This document shows positions 7,067-7,948 of a stretch of DNA of 7,948 nt, piece by piece. The notes under the pieces were generated by a model that saw only the letters and a program-made list of their open reading frames with translations, did not search any database and was not told where the DNA came from. The DNA comes from Chlorobiota bacterium. Lineage in GTDB: Bacteria > Bacteroidota > Bacteroidia > Bacteroidales > JAADGE01. The stretch covers positions 1-7,948 of the forward strand of contig JAUVIG010000160.1 of NCBI GenBank assembly GCA_030592825.1, written 5' to 3'. Within the stretch, counting starts at the first letter, position 1. Each line of letters opens with the position of its first letter. A program made the translations under genes and the position numbers.

Positions 7067-7111
7067 ATATTTTGAATGAGAATTGAAGACTGCTTTCTGC
7101 AGGCTTTTTTT
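7039..7111 (+). terminator. Repeat-derived hairpin and T run after the helicase
   Basis: CAGTCTTCAGTTC (7047-7059) pairs with GAATTGAAGACTG on the other side (7080-7092), a 13-bp stem with one G-T pair. Outward, GCAG (7039-7042) can pair with CTGC (7097-7100) across an imperfect stretch. Seven T residues follow at 7105-7111. The T run is a few bases from the stem base, so efficiency is uncertain, but the position between two convergent genes suits a terminator for the helicase transcript. The T run overlaps the end of the opposite gene. Confidence 0.5.
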
Positions 7112-7948
7112 AATGCTCCTTTATCCAATTAACCAACCCCTTCTTCTTAATAATTTGCATCAACTTTTCCGGAAGCGATGCAAAATTAAATTGCTTACCT
7201 CCAACTGTTATTGAGGAATTGTCAAAATCAATATCCACATCATCTCCGGATTTGTACGCATTAACTGCTTCAGGATGAACTATTAACAATAAACCCTGAT
7301 TAATTGAAGAACGATAAAAAATCCTGTTAATTGATTTTACAATAACAGCTTTTACTCCGAGATATGCAAGTCCGACAGCAGGATGCTCGCGAGAACTTCC
7401 GCAACCGAAATTATCTCCGGCAATTATAATATCATCTTTTTTTACATTTTTGCAGAAATTAACATCAAAACCTTCAAATAAATGAGGAATAATAGTTTCC
7501 GGTTCTGAACTTAAAACTTTATATGTTAAGTTGCCGGCAAACATTTGGTCGGTATTCAAATCATCAGTGTCAGAATAGTTCCAAATACCGTTTTCAGTCC
7601 TGCAATTATCATTTTCATCAATTGTCAATGTTGTACTTTGCTCTTTTGAATAAGGAAATTTATCTTTTGCATTGTTATCTCTTGTATCGGAAATATAACC
7701 GTTGACAGCAGATATTGCAACATTTGCCGGAGATGCCAAATAAATATTTGCGTTTTTATTTCCCATTCTGCCCAAGAAATTTCTGTTAGCAGTTGAAATT
7801 ACATTATATCCGTCAGCCGGAATTCCTTGTCCGGTTCCGAGACACGGTCCGCAAGAAGATGACAAAACATTTGCTCCTGCTTCAATAAAAATTTCAATTA
7901 AACCTTCTTTCATTGCTTGCAAATATATTTTTTGCGAAGCAGGTGTAA
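7110..7948 (-). CDS. Aconitase/isopropylmalate dehydratase family enzyme, fused subunits, C-terminal part
   Basis: This gene reads leftward, enters from beyond the window and ends at TAA 7112-7110; about 278 residues are visible. The frame is open to the edge (TPASQKIYLQAMKEG), so TTG 7922 is not the true start. Family members are iron-sulfur hydro-lyases that move a hydroxyl group between adjacent carbons of a tri- or dicarboxylate. The first part matches the end of the large subunit: SSSCGPCLG has a Cys-x-x-Cys pair (codons near 7853 and 7844) that would bind the 4Fe-4S cluster, then STANRNFLGRMG and YLASPANVAISAVNGYI. A linker leads to the swivel domain of the small subunit: DLNTDQMFAG, then GDNFGCGSSREHP with the substrate-binding Ser-Arg, then LGVKAVIVKSINRIFYRSSINQGL. 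The GPCLG and GCGSSREH signatures look more like isopropylmalate dehydratase or homoaconitase than classic aconitase A. The substrate cannot be decided without the rest of the gene and its neighbours. Confidence 0.9.
   Translation of the reverse strand, partial: TPASQKIYLQAMKEGLIEIFIEAGANVLSSSCGPCLGTGQGIPADGYNVISTANRNFLGRMGNKNANIYLASPANVAISAVNGYISDTRDNNAKDKFPYSKEQSTTLTIDENDNCRTENGIWNYSDTDDLNTDQMFAGNLTYKVLSSEPETIIPHLFEGFDVNFCKNVKKDDIIIAGDNFGCGSSREHPAVGLAYLGVKAVIVKSINRIFYRSSINQGLLLIVHPEAVNAYKSGDDVDIDFDNSSITVGGKQFNFASLPEKLMQIIKKKGLVNWIKEH

Noticed and set aside
7523..7705. 60-codon plus-strand frame
   Set aside because: It lies entirely within the hydro-lyase gene on the other strand, which has clear family motifs; this frame has none.

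Overview
The window is AT-rich DNA that looks like a Bacteroidota (Bacteroidetes) chromosome. The evidence is a fused MurF-alanine racemase gene, which is characteristic of that phylum; a textbook Bacteroidetes promoter (TTG, 19 bases, TATATTTG) ahead of the RNA helicase; the absence of Shine-Dalgarno sequences before the genes; and lipoprotein-type signal peptides on short accessory genes. Nothing in the sequence fixes the genus.

Layout. Positions 1-287 (minus) hold the N-terminal 95 residues of a polyprenyl diphosphate synthase. A 179-base divergent spacer follows; it carries seven tandem copies of an octamer and a matching inverted repeat. Positions 467-2938 (plus) encode the 823-residue MurF-Alr fusion. 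Positions 3028-5379 (plus) form an accessory block. It holds a putative lipoprotein gene interrupted by one in-frame TGA (3028-3996), a DKNYY-repeat lipoprotein with a non-ATG start (4019-4951), and a small membrane-anchored protein whose reading frame breaks at an A6 run (4997-5379). Positions 5380-5649 are non-coding, with a GC-rich hairpin island at 5466-5520. Positions 5752-7020 (plus) encode a RhlE-type DEAD-box RNA helicase with its own promoter. Its 3' side holds six heptamer repeats that form a hairpin ahead of a T run. Positions 7110-7948 (minus, convergent) hold the C-terminal part of a fused large-plus-small-subunit aconitase/isopropylmalate dehydratase family enzyme.

How it fits together. 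The prenyl synthase (isoprenoid carriers or quinones), MurF-Alr (peptidoglycan precursors), the helicase (RNA remodelling) and the hydro-lyase (central or amino-acid metabolism) are housekeeping genes with no shared pathway visible here. The block between murF-alr and the helicase is different: envelope proteins of unknown role, at least two of three apparently damaged, next to a GC-rich repeat-like island. It reads as decaying accessory DNA. I do not see a convincing new defence or mobile system. The items most worth checking are the single TGA with a perfect stem-loop just after it, the A6 frameshift, and the two different short tandem repeat families (8-base and 7-base period) beside core genes.
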